Source: G965197555 sp965197555
GTDB taxonomy: Bacteria > Chloroflexota > Dehalococcoidia > Lucifugimonadales > UBA3495
Direction: 5' to 3'
DNA length: 64,000 nt
Assembly: GCA_965197555.1 (NCBI GenBank)
Contig: OZ240213.1
Span: 496,001-560,000 of the forward strand
Positions 1-8,890 of the stretch are shown in pieces. Within the stretch, counting starts at the first letter, position 1; every line of letters starts with the position of its first letter. The notes under the pieces were generated by a model. It saw nothing but the letters and a program-made list of their open reading frames with translations. It made no database searches and was not told the DNA's origin. The position numbers and the translations under genes were made by a program.

Positions 1-133
1 CGCCGCTCTCTCCCACCAAGCAAAATACTTCGCCTTCTTGCAGGTCAAAGCTAATCCCGTTGAGGGCCTTAACATCACCCACTTTGGTACCGAAACGCAC
101 CGTGAGGTTGTCCACCCTTAGCGCATGCGCCAT
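1..133 (-). CDS. ABC transporter ATP-binding protein, partial (N-terminus only)
   Basis: The gene runs off the left edge, so only about the first 44 codons are visible. The reading begins with ATG at 133 and continues MAHALRVDNLTVRFGT, then ends in LVGESG, the start of a Walker A loop (GESGSGK type). The word order Leu-Thr-Val-Arg-Phe followed by GESG is typical of the OppD/DppD peptide or nickel importer ATPases. They hydrolyse ATP on the inner membrane face to drive solute import. The substrate cannot be told from this fragment. The partner permease and binding protein lie outside the window. Confidence 0.75.
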   Translation of the reverse strand, partial: MAHALRVDNLTVRFGTKVGDVKALNGISFDLQEGEVFCLVGESG

Positions 134-191
134 GCGGGTCTTACTCCTGGTTGGCTTTACTGGTTGGTTTCATTAGACAAAGATGTCAACG

Positions 192-860
192 TTAGTGAGA
201 CTCGTGACTTCTTGACCTACCATTCTTCAAATAGATTGGCTTGAACCTGCCTTCCTTAAGTTCTGTTATGAGTTCGCTGACATTGGCTACGGGCCGCTCA
301 AACTGAGTAGCTGCGGTACCGAACTGTGCGACCCGGTGGGCGTCGCTGCCGCCTGTCATCTTAGCGCCCAAGAATCGCCCCAGGCTCGTGGAGAATTTGT
401 TCTGCTCGGGAGTGCCCCGGCCATTGATCGATTCGATGGCTTGGCACATTTGGAAGATGCTATCCTCCGAAGCCTTCTGCAGCATCTCAGCCCGAGCCTC
501 GGGATGCCGTCCCGGCTCCTCCAGGAACCGTCGGCGGAAAGGATGGGCCGCTATGGCTACAGCGGCCTCTCGTTCCACCACATGACGAAGAAACGATGGT
601 TTGTGCAGCCCGAATTCATAGCGTTCCAGCCCAAATACTAACAGGTGGCCTGTATCAGTATTGATTTCGCAGCCGGGCAGAACCAGGAAATTATGTTTTG
701 TTGCCAGGGCATGCACTTCATCGGCGGACCAAAAGATGTCATGCTCCGTCAAGCAGACACCATCCAGGCCGGTAGCTTTGGCCGAATCTATCAACTCATC
801 CACACTCATGAAGCTGTCATCTGACTTGGGGTAGGAATGAGTGTGAAGGTCGATCAGCAC
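192..860 (-). CDS. PHP-domain metal-dependent phosphoesterase
   Basis: A 222-residue protein with the metal-ligand set of the PHP superfamily. It has LHTHS at residues 5-9 (His6, His8), TEHD ending at Asp41, Glu65, His72, AHP with His106, and GSDAH with Asp173 and His175. Members hydrolyse phosphoesters such as histidinol phosphate or nucleoside 3',5'-bisphosphates. The exact substrate cannot be read here. I chose GTG at 860 because the conserved HxH motif starts five residues later and a GAGAG element lies about 7 bases upstream. An upstream ATG at 1037 would add 59 residues of low-complexity, non-PHP sequence. The gene is the last of a minus-strand run after ftsK, but a 260-base gap with a hairpin separates them, so it may have its own promoter. 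Confidence 0.8.
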   Translation of the reverse strand: MLIDLHTHSYPKSDDSFMSVDELIDSAKATGLDGVCLTEHDIFWSADEVHALATKHNFLVLPGCEINTDTGHLLVFGLERYEFGLHKPSFLRHVVEREAAVAIAAHPFRRRFLEEPGRHPEARAEMLQKASEDSIFQMCQAIESINGRGTPEQNKFSTSLGRFLGAKMTGGSDAHRVAQFGTAATQFERPVANVSELITELKEGRFKPIYLKNGRSRSHESH

Positions 861-1066
861 AATAAATCTCTCGGGCCCAGTCCGGCGGACAATGTGGCTT
901 TGCCACTGGTGAGTACTGAGGCCATAATACCAAAGGCTATGTGAGGGCGGAAGCCCAAGAGGACGAATGAGGCTAGGTCTGCTGTCCAGCGGGGTCAACG
1001 GTCTCTCGGCACGAGACGCTGTGGTAGAGGTTGTCAAAGCAGGGGAATGTTTGGTCTAAGTCAGAA

Positions 1067-1093
1067 GCCCGAATCCCGGTCCGGGATTCGGGC
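1067..1093 (-). terminator. Perfect hairpin downstream of ftsK
   Basis: GCCCGAATCCCGG at 1067-1079 is the exact reverse complement of 1081-1093, with one base between them. The hairpin lies about 30 bases past the ftsK stop on the minus strand. No T-tract follows, so it may be a Rho-assisted or mRNA 3'-end stabilising hairpin rather than a classical intrinsic terminator. Confidence 0.45.
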
Positions 1094-1123
1094 CAATTTA
1101 AGGCGAGTTGTCCGGCGACAGGG

Positions 1124-3364
1124 TTAACGTCCCACGACCAAGCCTTCCTCTTCAAGGGTATCCATGATCTGGGCCGCTCTGCGCCCGCCAATTTTCAATC
1201 TGCGCTCAAGATGGGATGACGAGATTTGAGGATTGCGGATGGCCAGATCCCGGGCTTCGTGGAGCAATCGTTGGTCTGCGGGTTCCTCGTCGTCATCCTC
1301 CCCGCTACCTGGGTCCCCCATGGAAATCTCTGGAAGGGGCGGCCCCTTTTGGTTTGCCCAGAAGTCGACTAACTGGTCAATCTCAGTGTCGTAGACCAAC
1401 GTCCCTTGGACCCGGCGTGGTTTCGGCGACTCATTGTGCAGCAAAAGCATATCGCCCTTGCCGAGGAGCTTTTCGGCGCCCACAGTGTCCAGTATTACCC
1501 GGGAATCCACTTGGGCCGCTACTGAGAAAGCAACTCGAGCGGGCACGTTGGCCTTGAGTAATCCGGTCACAACGTTTACGGAGGGACGCTGGGTTGCGAG
1601 CACCAAGTGGATGCCGGTAGCACGCCCAAGCTGGGCCAGCCGGACCAGATTTTGCTCCACTTCGAAGCCGCCGACGATCATCAAGTCCGCTAATTCGTCC
1701 ACTATCAGCACTAGGTAGGGTAGACGGTCAGCGGCTTTGGAATTGTAGCCGGTGATGTTCCTGGCTCCAACGTCCTCCATCAGTTTATAGCGGCGCATCA
1801 TTTCCCGCATCAGCCCTCGGAGGGCCGTATTGACCTCGTCCGTGTCTACGATGACCGGAGTAATCAAGTGTGGGATGCCGTTGAACGGCGTAAGCTCTAC
1901 TCGTTTGGGATCGACCATCAGTAACCGCAACTGGTCCGGGGGCTGGGTAAGCAGCAGAGAGGCGACTATGGAGTTAATGCAGACACTCTTCCCGCTGCCG
2001 GTGGCACCTGCAATTAACACATGGGGCAACCCCTGGAGGTCTGTGACTACTGGGTCACCAGCGGTGTCCTGTCCCAACGCGATGGGCAGACCGCCTTTGT
2101 TGGCGATGCCTGCGAATACCGGAGTCTGCATCACTTCCCGCAAGTGGACTTTACTCGGACTGGGGCTGGGCACTTCTAAACCCACCAAGGCTTCGCCTGG
2201 CACCGGGGCCTCAAGCCGCAGGAAGGGCGTTTTCAACGCGAGGGCCAAGTCCTTCTCCCGAATCAAAATGCTTTGAACTTTGACCCTGCTACGCTCCTGT
2301 TTGCTGTCTGAGGTATCTTCCCGGTTGGCTTCGCTTCTCTTGGTCAGCCAGCCGGGCACAAGCCCAAAGCGCACGATCCTGGGTCCGGCCTTGATGTCCT
2401 TAACCTCCACGGCAACACCGTGGTCAGCCAGCGTACTTTCAACCAGATGCCCCATCTGAATCAAGGACGCTTCAGGCGTTGCATGAGCATCCGGTGGGGA
2501 CAAAAGGTCCATGGTTGGCAGGTGCCACCTGGACCCCCGAGTATCCCAGCCGACCGCGTCCGACAGGCTAAGGGTTGTGGTGGCGGCCTGCGCTTCCTCA
2601 ACAGCCTCCAGACGGGGTATGGCTCCGGTCTCGGAATTTCCCCAGAGGTCCACCTCCGCCTCCTGGCCGGATAAGCCGACCCCAACCTGGTCGGCACCGG
2701 TCTTCGGAGTTCGGGTCCGTTGCCCTACGGCGCTCCTCAATTTCGCTAACATACCGTGTTGATATGAATGGTATAAGGTCGCCCTGATCCAACGACCTAG
2801 GAAATCGGCTGTATGGGAAATCGCTAGGTAAAGATAAATGCTGCCCAACCTGACGCCTAGGGCTAAGCTCCGTAAACACAGCCAGTAATTCTTGGCTACC
2901 GTCCGCGGGAACATAAGCAACGGGACCAAGGCACACAGGCCGGCCACTTTAAGCCCCGCCAGTGCAATGGGTTCCCCGCCGAGGATGCTACCCCAACGAC
3001 CGCTCAAGCTTACCTTGGCAGCCATGCCATCTCCAGGGTGGAACAAGGAAAGAAGGCTGATGGAGACGGTCGCCAAGCCGGCCAAGCCGACCCACCATTT
3101 CCAGTGGGCCAGCAGGGCCTTTGGGCGAAACCTCAGGGTAAAAGTCGCAGCGCCGGCCCAAATCGCTACGGGTATCCAGCCGAAGCCCAGGCTTTCCATG
3201 CCCCAAGTCCTGAAACTTGCGGATAGTGCAAGAATCAGGACCAACGCCAAACCCAAGACGGCGACACTGAGGGCTATGAGCCAAGAGAGTGGACCGGCGG
3301 TGAATATTTTCTTGACAGACGGTGTAGTTCCAGTGGGGCTCGTTCGTCGGGCAGAACGTGCCAT
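1124..3364 (-). CDS. ftsK: DNA translocase FtsK/SpoIIIE family
   Basis: A 746-residue septal DNA pump. Residues about 20-155 contain four hydrophobic segments forming the membrane anchor. A charged linker follows to about residue 380. The RecA-like motor comes next, with Walker A GATGSGKS starting at residue 453 and Walker B LVLIVDELADLM near 550-562, then the ATQRPS sensor. The last 50 residues (about 697-746) form the winged-helix gamma domain that reads KOPS/SRS-like sequences (QISSSHLERRLKIG...AAQIMDTLE). The protein moves chromosome ends through the closing septum and activates dimer resolution. It follows the RNase J gene by about 55 bases in the same direction, a neighbourhood common in Gram-positive-like and Chloroflexota genomes. 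Length and domain order are complete. Confidence 0.95.
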   Translation of the reverse strand: MARSARRTSPTGTTPSVKKIFTAGPLSWLIALSVAVLGLALVLILALSASFRTWGMESLGFGWIPVAIWAGAATFTLRFRPKALLAHWKWWVGLAGLATVSISLLSLFHPGDGMAAKVSLSGRWGSILGGEPIALAGLKVAGLCALVPLLMFPRTVAKNYWLCLRSLALGVRLGSIYLYLAISHTADFLGRWIRATLYHSYQHGMLAKLRSAVGQRTRTPKTGADQVGVGLSGQEAEVDLWGNSETGAIPRLEAVEEAQAATTTLSLSDAVGWDTRGSRWHLPTMDLLSPPDAHATPEASLIQMGHLVESTLADHGVAVEVKDIKAGPRIVRFGLVPGWLTKRSEANREDTSDSKQERSRVKVQSILIREKDLALALKTPFLRLEAPVPGEALVGLEVPSPSPSKVHLREVMQTPVFAGIANKGGLPIALGQDTAGDPVVTDLQGLPHVLIAGATGSGKSVCINSIVASLLLTQPPDQLRLLMVDPKRVELTPFNGIPHLITPVIVDTDEVNTALRGLMREMMRRYKLMEDVGARNITGYNSKAADRLPYLVLIVDELADLMIVGGFEVEQNLVRLAQLGRATGIHLVLATQRPSVNVVTGLLKANVPARVAFSVAAQVDSRVILDTVGAEKLLGKGDMLLLHNESPKPRRVQGTLVYDTEIDQLVDFWANQKGPPLPEISMGDPGSGEDDDEEPADQRLLHEARDLAIRNPQISSSHLERRLKIGGRRAAQIMDTLEEEGLVVGR

Positions 3365-3418
3365 CTAGAACCTCCTATGGTGGCAGCCCACCAAGGCGGC
3401 TACATGGGTTTGGAGATT

Positions 3419-5077
3419 TCACATTTCCAATACCACTGGAATTATCATAGGGCGTCGGCGCGTTGCCTTGAATAGGAAATCGCGGGCATTTTCCCGGACT
3501 TTTGACTTCATTGCTTCCGGATCCTCGGCAAAAGAGGGGTTTTCATTCAGTAATTGTTCGATAGCGACGCTCAGTTCCTCAAATAAATTGTCTGATTCCG
3601 GGTTGTCTAGGAACCCGCTGGATATGGCACGGGGATGGCCGGCCGGGTTCCCGGATGCTTTGTCCAATGGCAGAACCACTACCACTACACCGTCTCTGGC
3701 CAGCGCCCGCCGCTGCCGAAGGACATCGCTCCCTTCGTCTAAAATATTGGCCCCATCGACGTAAATAGTTCCTGCCGGGACCTGCTCCACTACTTGGGCC
3801 GAGGCTTCAGAGAGCTCTAGGACATCACCATCTTCCAGCACGAAGATCTCGCCTTGGACCACACCAAGCTGCCATGCGAGATCGGCATGGGCCATCAAGT
3901 GGCGGTATTCGCCGTGCACGGGTACGAAATATCGGGGACGAACCAGGCTCAAGACCAGTTTCAACTCCTCTTGACTGGCGTGGCCGTGAACGTGGACCAA
4001 AGCGATGCGGTCGTACAGAACTTTGGCCCCTTGTCTCAGCAGGTTGTCGATGGTTTTGCTCACGGCCAACTCGTTCCCTGGAATTGGAGTGGCAGAGATA
4101 ATTACGGTGTCGCCCGGAATCACCCGAACGTCTCGATGGTCCTGGTTGGAGATACGCACCAAAGCAGAGGTCGGCTCACCTTGGCTGCCGGTAGTCATAA
4201 GCACTACTTCCCTGGGCTCCAACCGGCGAGCCTCGCTCAAAGGAACGATCAAATCAGGGGGGACACTCAGATAGCCCATTTCCGTGGCGACGTTGACGTT
4301 ATCTACCATGCTGCGGCCAACGAGACCGACCTTTCTATGGTAACGGGCGGCCGCATCAACAACCTGTTGGACGCGGGAGATCAGGGAAGCAAAAGTGGCA
4401 ACCATCACTCTGCCTTCGGCGTCCCGAATGGCTTGGTTCAGTGCATCCCCTACCACCCGTTCCGATAGGGTATATCCGGGTAACTCGGCGTAGGTGGAAT
4501 CCGACAAAAGGAGCAGCACCCCCTGGGAGCCATAACCTGCCAGAGCGGCTAGGTCAATGGTCTGACCATCCACCGGAGTGTGGTCGATTTTGAAATCACC
4601 GGTGTGGATGATGGTACCCAAGGGGGTCTCGATCGCCATACCCATGGCGTCAGGAATACTGTGCCCCACCCGAAACCAGGTTACGCTGAAAGCAGACCCG
4701 AATCGGTAACGTCGACCGGGTTCAATCGCCTCAACCGTTGCTCCGCGAGTGGGCCGGCGCTCTTGGAGCTTTACCGATATCAGTCCGTGGGCCAATCTGG
4801 GGGCGTACACTGGTGCATTAACCTGAGGTATAACAAAGGGAAGAGCACCGATATGGTCTTCGTGCCCGTGGGTGATCAGAATGGCCCGCACGTGGTCTTG
4901 GCGTTCCACCAGGTAGGACACATCGGGAATTATCAAGTCAACCCCGGGCATGTCCTCCGTCGGGAACTGGACGCCACAGTCGACGACGATAATATCGTCG
5001 CCAGACTCAATGGCCATCATGTTTTTGCCGATTTCGCCTAGCCCACCAAGGGGAATTATTCGCAGTGAGGGTTCCAA
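3419..5077 (-). CDS. rnj: Ribonuclease J
   Basis: A 552-residue metallo-beta-lactamase/beta-CASP ribonuclease. The N-terminus LRIIPLGGLGEIGKNM is characteristic. The zinc motif HGHEDH lies at residues 70-75, and HTGDFKID, which carries a further ligand, lies near 160. The beta-CASP part carries the TGSQGEP phosphate-binding loop and an HVHGHA motif, and a C-terminal oligomerisation domain follows. RNase J combines 5'-3' exonuclease and endonuclease activity in mRNA decay and rRNA processing where RNase E is absent. It sits between the uracil-DNA glycosylase gene (14-base gap) and ftsK, all minus strand, and probably shares their transcript. Confidence 0.95.
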   Translation of the reverse strand: MEPSLRIIPLGGLGEIGKNMMAIESGDDIIVVDCGVQFPTEDMPGVDLIIPDVSYLVERQDHVRAILITHGHEDHIGALPFVIPQVNAPVYAPRLAHGLISVKLQERRPTRGATVEAIEPGRRYRFGSAFSVTWFRVGHSIPDAMGMAIETPLGTIIHTGDFKIDHTPVDGQTIDLAALAGYGSQGVLLLLSDSTYAELPGYTLSERVVGDALNQAIRDAEGRVMVATFASLISRVQQVVDAAARYHRKVGLVGRSMVDNVNVATEMGYLSVPPDLIVPLSEARRLEPREVVLMTTGSQGEPTSALVRISNQDHRDVRVIPGDTVIISATPIPGNELAVSKTIDNLLRQGAKVLYDRIALVHVHGHASQEELKLVLSLVRPRYFVPVHGEYRHLMAHADLAWQLGVVQGEIFVLEDGDVLELSEASAQVVEQVPAGTIYVDGANILDEGSDVLRQRRALARDGVVVVVLPLDKASGNPAGHPRAISSGFLDNPESDNLFEELSVAIEQLLNENPSFAEDPEAMKSKVRENARDFLFKATRRRPMIIPVVLEM

Positions 5078-5091
5078 TTCAGCAGGAATTC

Positions 5092-5718
5092 CTAGAAAAG
5101 ACTGATCTGTTTCGCTGGATGTGCGTCTTGGACGGACAACGCCGACGCGGGCTCAACTGGCTTGGCGTTGCCTAGCTGTTCCAGAATAGAGGGTATGGCT
5201 TTGAAGTCCGCTATTATCTCGGGCCGTAAGGCTTGACGGTGCAGTGCCGCCGCCGGGTGCATCACCGGGTAAATATACCGGCCGCCCTTCTCACGGACTT
5301 TGCCTCTCGCTCGGCTAATGCTTTCACCAGGGAAGAAACGCGCCAAAGAGTACCTACCGAGGGTAATGATCAACTTGGGATTCACCAGCTCTATCTGCCG
5401 GTCCAAGTACTTCTTACACGCATCGACTTCCTCCTGCAGCGGGTCCCGGTTGTTCGGCGGCCTGCATTTGATCATGTTGGCGATAAACACTTGGTCTCTG
5501 CTGGTCCCAATGGACGCAAGAAGCCCATCCAAGAATTGTCCAGCCGCCCCAACGAAGGGCCGGCCGAGACGGTCTTCGTGGTAGCCGGGCCCCTCACCGA
5601 TAAACATCAGTTCCGCATTTTCCGGACCCTCCCCGGGAACAGCGTTGGTGCGGCCATGACCGAGAGCGCAATCGGTACATATGTTAACTAGGTCTGCTAC
5701 CTCTCGTAACGTGTCCAT
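5092..5718 (-). CDS. Family 4 (Fe-S) uracil-DNA glycosylase
   Basis: A 208-residue protein that removes uracil from DNA in base-excision repair. Near the N-terminus CTDC supplies two cluster cysteines. The active-site motif GEGPGYHED follows about 24 residues later, with FVGAAGQFLD after it. A second cysteine pair (KCRPPNNR and DACKKYL) completes the [4Fe-4S] site, and HPAAAL is the second catalytic motif. This is the thermophile/actinobacterial type 4 family. The middle glycine in the first motif (GEGPG rather than the common GEAPG) is a minor variation. I placed the start at ATG 5718 because a GGGAGG element lies 9 bases upstream; a TTG at 5727 would abut that element. It is co-directional with RNase J. 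Confidence 0.92.
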   Translation of the reverse strand: MDTLREVADLVNICTDCALGHGRTNAVPGEGPENAELMFIGEGPGYHEDRLGRPFVGAAGQFLDGLLASIGTSRDQVFIANMIKCRPPNNRDPLQEEVDACKKYLDRQIELVNPKLIITLGRYSLARFFPGESISRARGKVREKGGRYIYPVMHPAAALHRQALRPEIIADFKAIPSILEQLGNAKPVEPASALSVQDAHPAKQISLF

Positions 5719-5971
5719 GTTTCCCAACCTCCCACTAACGCCCGAAATTTTACCCGATCTGTAGCCTCCAAGTGATTAAATGCTAACTCTCTATGAGCCC
5801 GCGTTACAACCAGAGGAATTATGCCCCAAGTGATGTACACGAAGACCGATCTGAAAGGTTCCCTAGCCTGGCATCATAGGTCTGCCGATGCCGGACCGGG
5901 GACCTGGCATCTTGAACCACAGGGGAAGGTTAACTTGGATCGACTTGCAGGCAAACCTACAAAGAGACGAG

Positions 5972-6232
5972 CTAGCCGTCTTGAACCCCTTGCTCCTTCA
6001 AATAATTCACAGCGTCATTGATCGTAGCAATGTTGCCGGCCTCTTCATCGGATATCTCCACCGCTTTCTCAGAGGTAGAAAACTCCTCTTCAAAGGCCAT
6101 GATCAACTCCACCAAGTCAAGAGAGTCGGCGTTCAAGTTGTCGACAAAGGATGAGGATTCGTTAACTTCCCCATCTTCGACCCCTAGCTTGTCGACCACA
6201 ATGGACTTTACTCGTTCATAAACCGTGGGCAC
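5972..6232 (-). CDS. acpP: Acyl carrier protein
   Basis: An 86-residue acidic four-helix protein that carries fatty-acyl chains on 4'-phosphopantetheine. The attachment motif is DSLDLVEL with Ser37, inside the usual NADSLD context. Length and charge match type II FAS ACPs. GTG at 6232 is chosen as start because AAGGGAG sits 8 bases upstream. A longer frame reaching 6346 would run back through the end of nusB and adds non-ACP sequence. It starts four bases after the nusB stop, so translation is probably coupled. It belongs with fabD, two genes upstream. Confidence 0.93.
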   Translation of the reverse strand: MPTVYERVKSIVVDKLGVEDGEVNESSSFVDNLNADSLDLVELIMAFEEEFSTSEKAVEISDEEAGNIATINDAVNYLKEQGVQDG

Positions 6233-6236
6233 ACGA

Positions 6237-6701
6237 TCATCTCCCTTCGACAGTTGTCTTGACGAGAGTGATTTCCCCCAACCCAAGCCCCGATAGCACT
6301 GAACCCAGGACTCCGTTAACGAAACGTGCGGAACTGTCGCTGCCAAAAGTCTTGGCCAACTCTACGGCCTCATTCACCACTGCTCTTTGAGGCACATCAG
6401 GAGTATACATGAGTTCGAAAATAGCGATACGCAATATGTTCCGATCGACCAATGGCAATTGGTTGACCGGCCAGGCGGGAGCATATCGCCGAATTACATC
6501 ATTTAGGACCGGCTCGAATTCCGAAACCCCCCGGAGTAGCTCTTGAGCGAACCAATAGGCACTGTAGGCCAAGGAATCTTCAGCTACCAGCCATTCCAGA
6601 GAGCTGTTGTCGGGGGACCCCCTCACATCGGCGGCGAACAAAGACTGAAGCGCAGCAACTCTTGCGTTCCGCCTCAAGTCGCTCGACTTTAACTTCTGCA
6701 T
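6237..6701 (-). CDS. nusB: Transcription antitermination factor NusB
   Basis: About 154 residues with the NusB fold signature: RRNARVAALQSLFAAD at the N-terminus, then NILRIAIFELMY and VVNEAVELAKTFGSDSSARFVNGVL near the C-terminus. NusB binds boxA RNA with NusE (S10) and promotes antitermination on rRNA operons. ATG at 6701 is preferred. A TTG three codons upstream (6710) is possible; neither has a strong ribosome-binding site. The gene sits between fabD and acpP, which is unusual because the fab cluster normally has fabG or fabH in this place. Confidence 0.9.
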   Translation of the reverse strand: MQKLKSSDLRRNARVAALQSLFAADVRGSPDNSSLEWLVAEDSLAYSAYWFAQELLRGVSEFEPVLNDVIRRYAPAWPVNQLPLVDRNILRIAIFELMYTPDVPQRAVVNEAVELAKTFGSDSSARFVNGVLGSVLSGLGLGEITLVKTTVEGR

Positions 6702-6728
6702 TTGACACAAACGGTTCCGACCAGGCGT

Positions 6729-7700
6729 TTAATGAACCCGTTCCATTTGCTGTTGGATTGAATCAGGGTTGGACAAGGCCACTGCCTCCACATCCCGGTC
6801 TATGCGTTTGATCAAGCTTACCAAGACACCACCGGGACCAAACTCCATAAACTGGGTCACACCGTCGTTGAGCATATATTCCACGGACTTTTTCCATTGG
6901 ACGCACCGGCATAGTCCCTGGACCAACTCTTGTTTGACCTCAACTCCAGTCGTCAATGGAACACAATCACAATTGCCTACGATCGGGAATTTGGGGTCTT
7001 GGAACTCCAGGTTGGAAACTGCATTCACCAGGCCCGCTTGAGCGTTCATCATCCAGGTGGAATGAAACGCACCGCTAACGTGCAGCGGTATGGTTCTTCG
7101 GGCGCCCCTTGCAGATGCTAGGTCCATTGCTCTGGCGACAGCTATCTTGTCTCCGCTGATTACTATTTGATTATCGGCGTTAACGTTCGCTAACTCGACG
7201 CCGGTTTCGGCGCAAATCTGCTCAAACGCCAATTCGTCAAGGCCTATGATAGCCGCCATTCCACCAGGCCGGTCCATAGATGCTTGATGCATTAGCCGGC
7301 CCCGCTCTCGCACCAGTTGCACAGCGTCCCCAAAGCTCAGAACACCAGCAGCCACCATGGACGTGTATTCACCCAAACTATGCCCCGCCACCATCGACGG
7401 AGCCGCTTGGTCTTGTCCCACGGCTTCCTGCCATGCCTTCAGGCACGCGATACTGACAGTCATAATGGCTGGCTGGGAATTAACTGTGTCTTGAAGCTCC
7501 TCGGCTGGCCCTTCGAAGATTAGCTTCGAGAGAGAAAACCCGAGCTGATCGTCGGCTTCCTCAAAAACTTCCCGGGCAGCCAAAGAAGTGGCATATAGGC
7601 TGGACCCCATCGCCACCGCTTGAGAGCCTTGCCCCGGGAACACATATGCTCGTTTGGTCAAATTACTATTATCCGTGATTGCCTCCGCATTGCACGTCAA
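6729..7700 (-). CDS. fabD: Malonyl-CoA:ACP transacylase
   Basis: Up to 323 residues. It transfers malonyl groups from CoA to ACP for fatty-acid elongation. PGQGSQ lies at residues 22-27, the nucleophile elbow GHSLGEY has Ser108, and the catalytic histidine lies in HVSGAFHS around 208-214. The C-terminal EFGPGGVLVSLIKRI is standard. All candidate starts are TTG (7700 or about 13 codons later, just before TKRAYVFPGQG); I kept the longer one, with low certainty. It is co-directional with nusB and acpP downstream. plsX, fabH and fabG, common companions, are absent from the window. Confidence 0.92.
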   Translation of the reverse strand: MTCNAEAITDNSNLTKRAYVFPGQGSQAVAMGSSLYATSLAAREVFEEADDQLGFSLSKLIFEGPAEELQDTVNSQPAIMTVSIACLKAWQEAVGQDQAAPSMVAGHSLGEYTSMVAAGVLSFGDAVQLVRERGRLMHQASMDRPGGMAAIIGLDELAFEQICAETGVELANVNADNQIVISGDKIAVARAMDLASARGARRTIPLHVSGAFHSTWMMNAQAGLVNAVSNLEFQDPKFPIVGNCDCVPLTTGVEVKQELVQGLCRCVQWKKSVEYMLNDGVTQFMEFGPGGVLVSLIKRIDRDVEAVALSNPDSIQQQMERVH

Positions 7701-7843
7701 TCAGTTACCACCCACCCATGCCGAGCTACTACATTTATTGACTAGAATAGTGCACTTTAATCCGCGATTGGAATTACCTGTTTCTTCCACCTGAGAGGCC
7801 AATAATGTACTTGCCTTAGCTTAAGACGTAGAAATATATTCAC

Positions 7844-8029
7844 CTATACCGAAGCAACGGTTACTTGCCGGCCTTTGTAGAATCCACAACTACGACACAC
7901 CGTGTGAGGCAATTTAGCGCTTCGGCAACGGGAACATGTAGACGGATTCAAAGGTTTCAGTTTGTAAGCAGAGTTGAGCCTTCGACCTCGGCGAGCTCTG
8001 GTCAATTTCTTAGTTGGTAGCGCACCCAT
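7844..8029 (-). CDS. rpmF: 50S ribosomal protein L32
   Basis: A 61-residue basic protein of the large ribosomal subunit. The N-terminus MGALPTKKLTRARRGRR is typical, and a four-cysteine zinc site is present (Cys32, Cys35, Cys45, Cys48), so this is the zinc-binding C+ form. It follows the yceD-family gene on the same strand, the classic yceD-rpmF pairing, and precedes fabD. Confidence 0.95.
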   Translation of the reverse strand: MGALPTKKLTRARRGRRLNSAYKLKPLNPSTCSRCRSAKLPHTVCRSCGFYKGRQVTVASV

Positions 8030-8223
8030 ATTCTATGCCTTCTTTAAGTTCAAAGAGACTTGACTCCATATTGGATTCGGCAAAGGAGGGTCTTTGTGAG
8101 CAACAGGGGGGTGGAAGCCGAAGCAAAATATCAGGAGTCGTTCTTCTCAGTCCGCAGTGTATTTGATTAGTAGTTGCTCCTCTTGGGTGGAGCTCAACCT
8201 GGCTCTAGATCCCCGCAGGCCGA

Positions 8224-8748
8224 CTAGGTATTCCCTTGCGTTAGCAAGCTGCCTAAAACTCCCCACCGCGGGTCGTTCAATTCTACTCCACAGTTGCATC
8301 GGCCCCGGTTCAGGTCTGTTCCACAAGACTGACACAGACCCTGGCAGTCGGATCGGCACAATGGCTTCATTGGCACCTCGGTGAGGATGGACTGGCGGAC
8401 CACTTCACTAAGGTCTAGGATATGGTCCTCGCCGATACGTTCCCCATCCACGTCTTCGTCCTGTAGATTGGGCTTTCGGCCGGTATTGACATCGATCGTG
8501 GGCAAAAATTCCTCTTCAATATCTACCACAGCCGGGAGAGCAAAATCGGAGAGACACCGGCTGCAGGATAGCGTGGACCTGACATCGAGGGTTGCGTATA
8601 CCAGCACGCCTTGATGGGTCCGTAACATATTTACCGGACCGCCTGCTAGATCTGCGATCCTATGCGGTCCGGTGAATTCTTCATTTAGCTGGTAGCTGCG
8701 TGTAGCGCCAGTAGGTTCCTTGAGCAGTTGCGCCACGTTATACCACAT
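8224..8748 (-). CDS. YceD/DUF177 family protein
   Basis: A 174-residue protein of the YceD (DUF177) family, usually encoded next to rpmF and linked to 23S rRNA or ribosome maturation. The mid-protein CSRCLSDF and the C-terminal cysteine cluster (CRSDCQGLCQSCGTDLNRG then CNC) match the Gram-positive-type members with an extra zinc-like knuckle. ATG at 8748 has GAGG 5 bases upstream. The gap to rpmF is 194 bases, longer than usual. A promoter-like sequence lies immediately upstream at 8779-8809. Confidence 0.88.
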   Translation of the reverse strand: MWYNVAQLLKEPTGATRSYQLNEEFTGPHRIADLAGGPVNMLRTHQGVLVYATLDVRSTLSCSRCLSDFALPAVVDIEEEFLPTIDVNTGRKPNLQDEDVDGERIGEDHILDLSEVVRQSILTEVPMKPLCRSDCQGLCQSCGTDLNRGRCNCGVELNDPRWGVLGSLLTQGNT

Positions 8749-8778
8749 AGAGCCTCAATTAGCTCCGAATCAGGTGGT

Positions 8779-8809
8779 ATTATAAGAGTCAATAGCAGTC
8801 ATATGTCAA
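8779..8809 (-). promoter_or_regulatory. Sigma70-like promoter for yceD-rpmF
   Basis: On the minus strand a perfect TTGACA (8809-8804) is followed after 19 bases by a perfect TATAAT (8784-8779), about 30 bases ahead of the yceD start. The spacer is two bases longer than ideal. Confidence 0.5.
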
Positions 8810-8890
8810 GGCCGGAGCTTGGCGTATTCACCAAATTTACTCAATTAGCAACTCGTACTGGATGTCTTCGTTTTCATTCGTTTTCATTGG

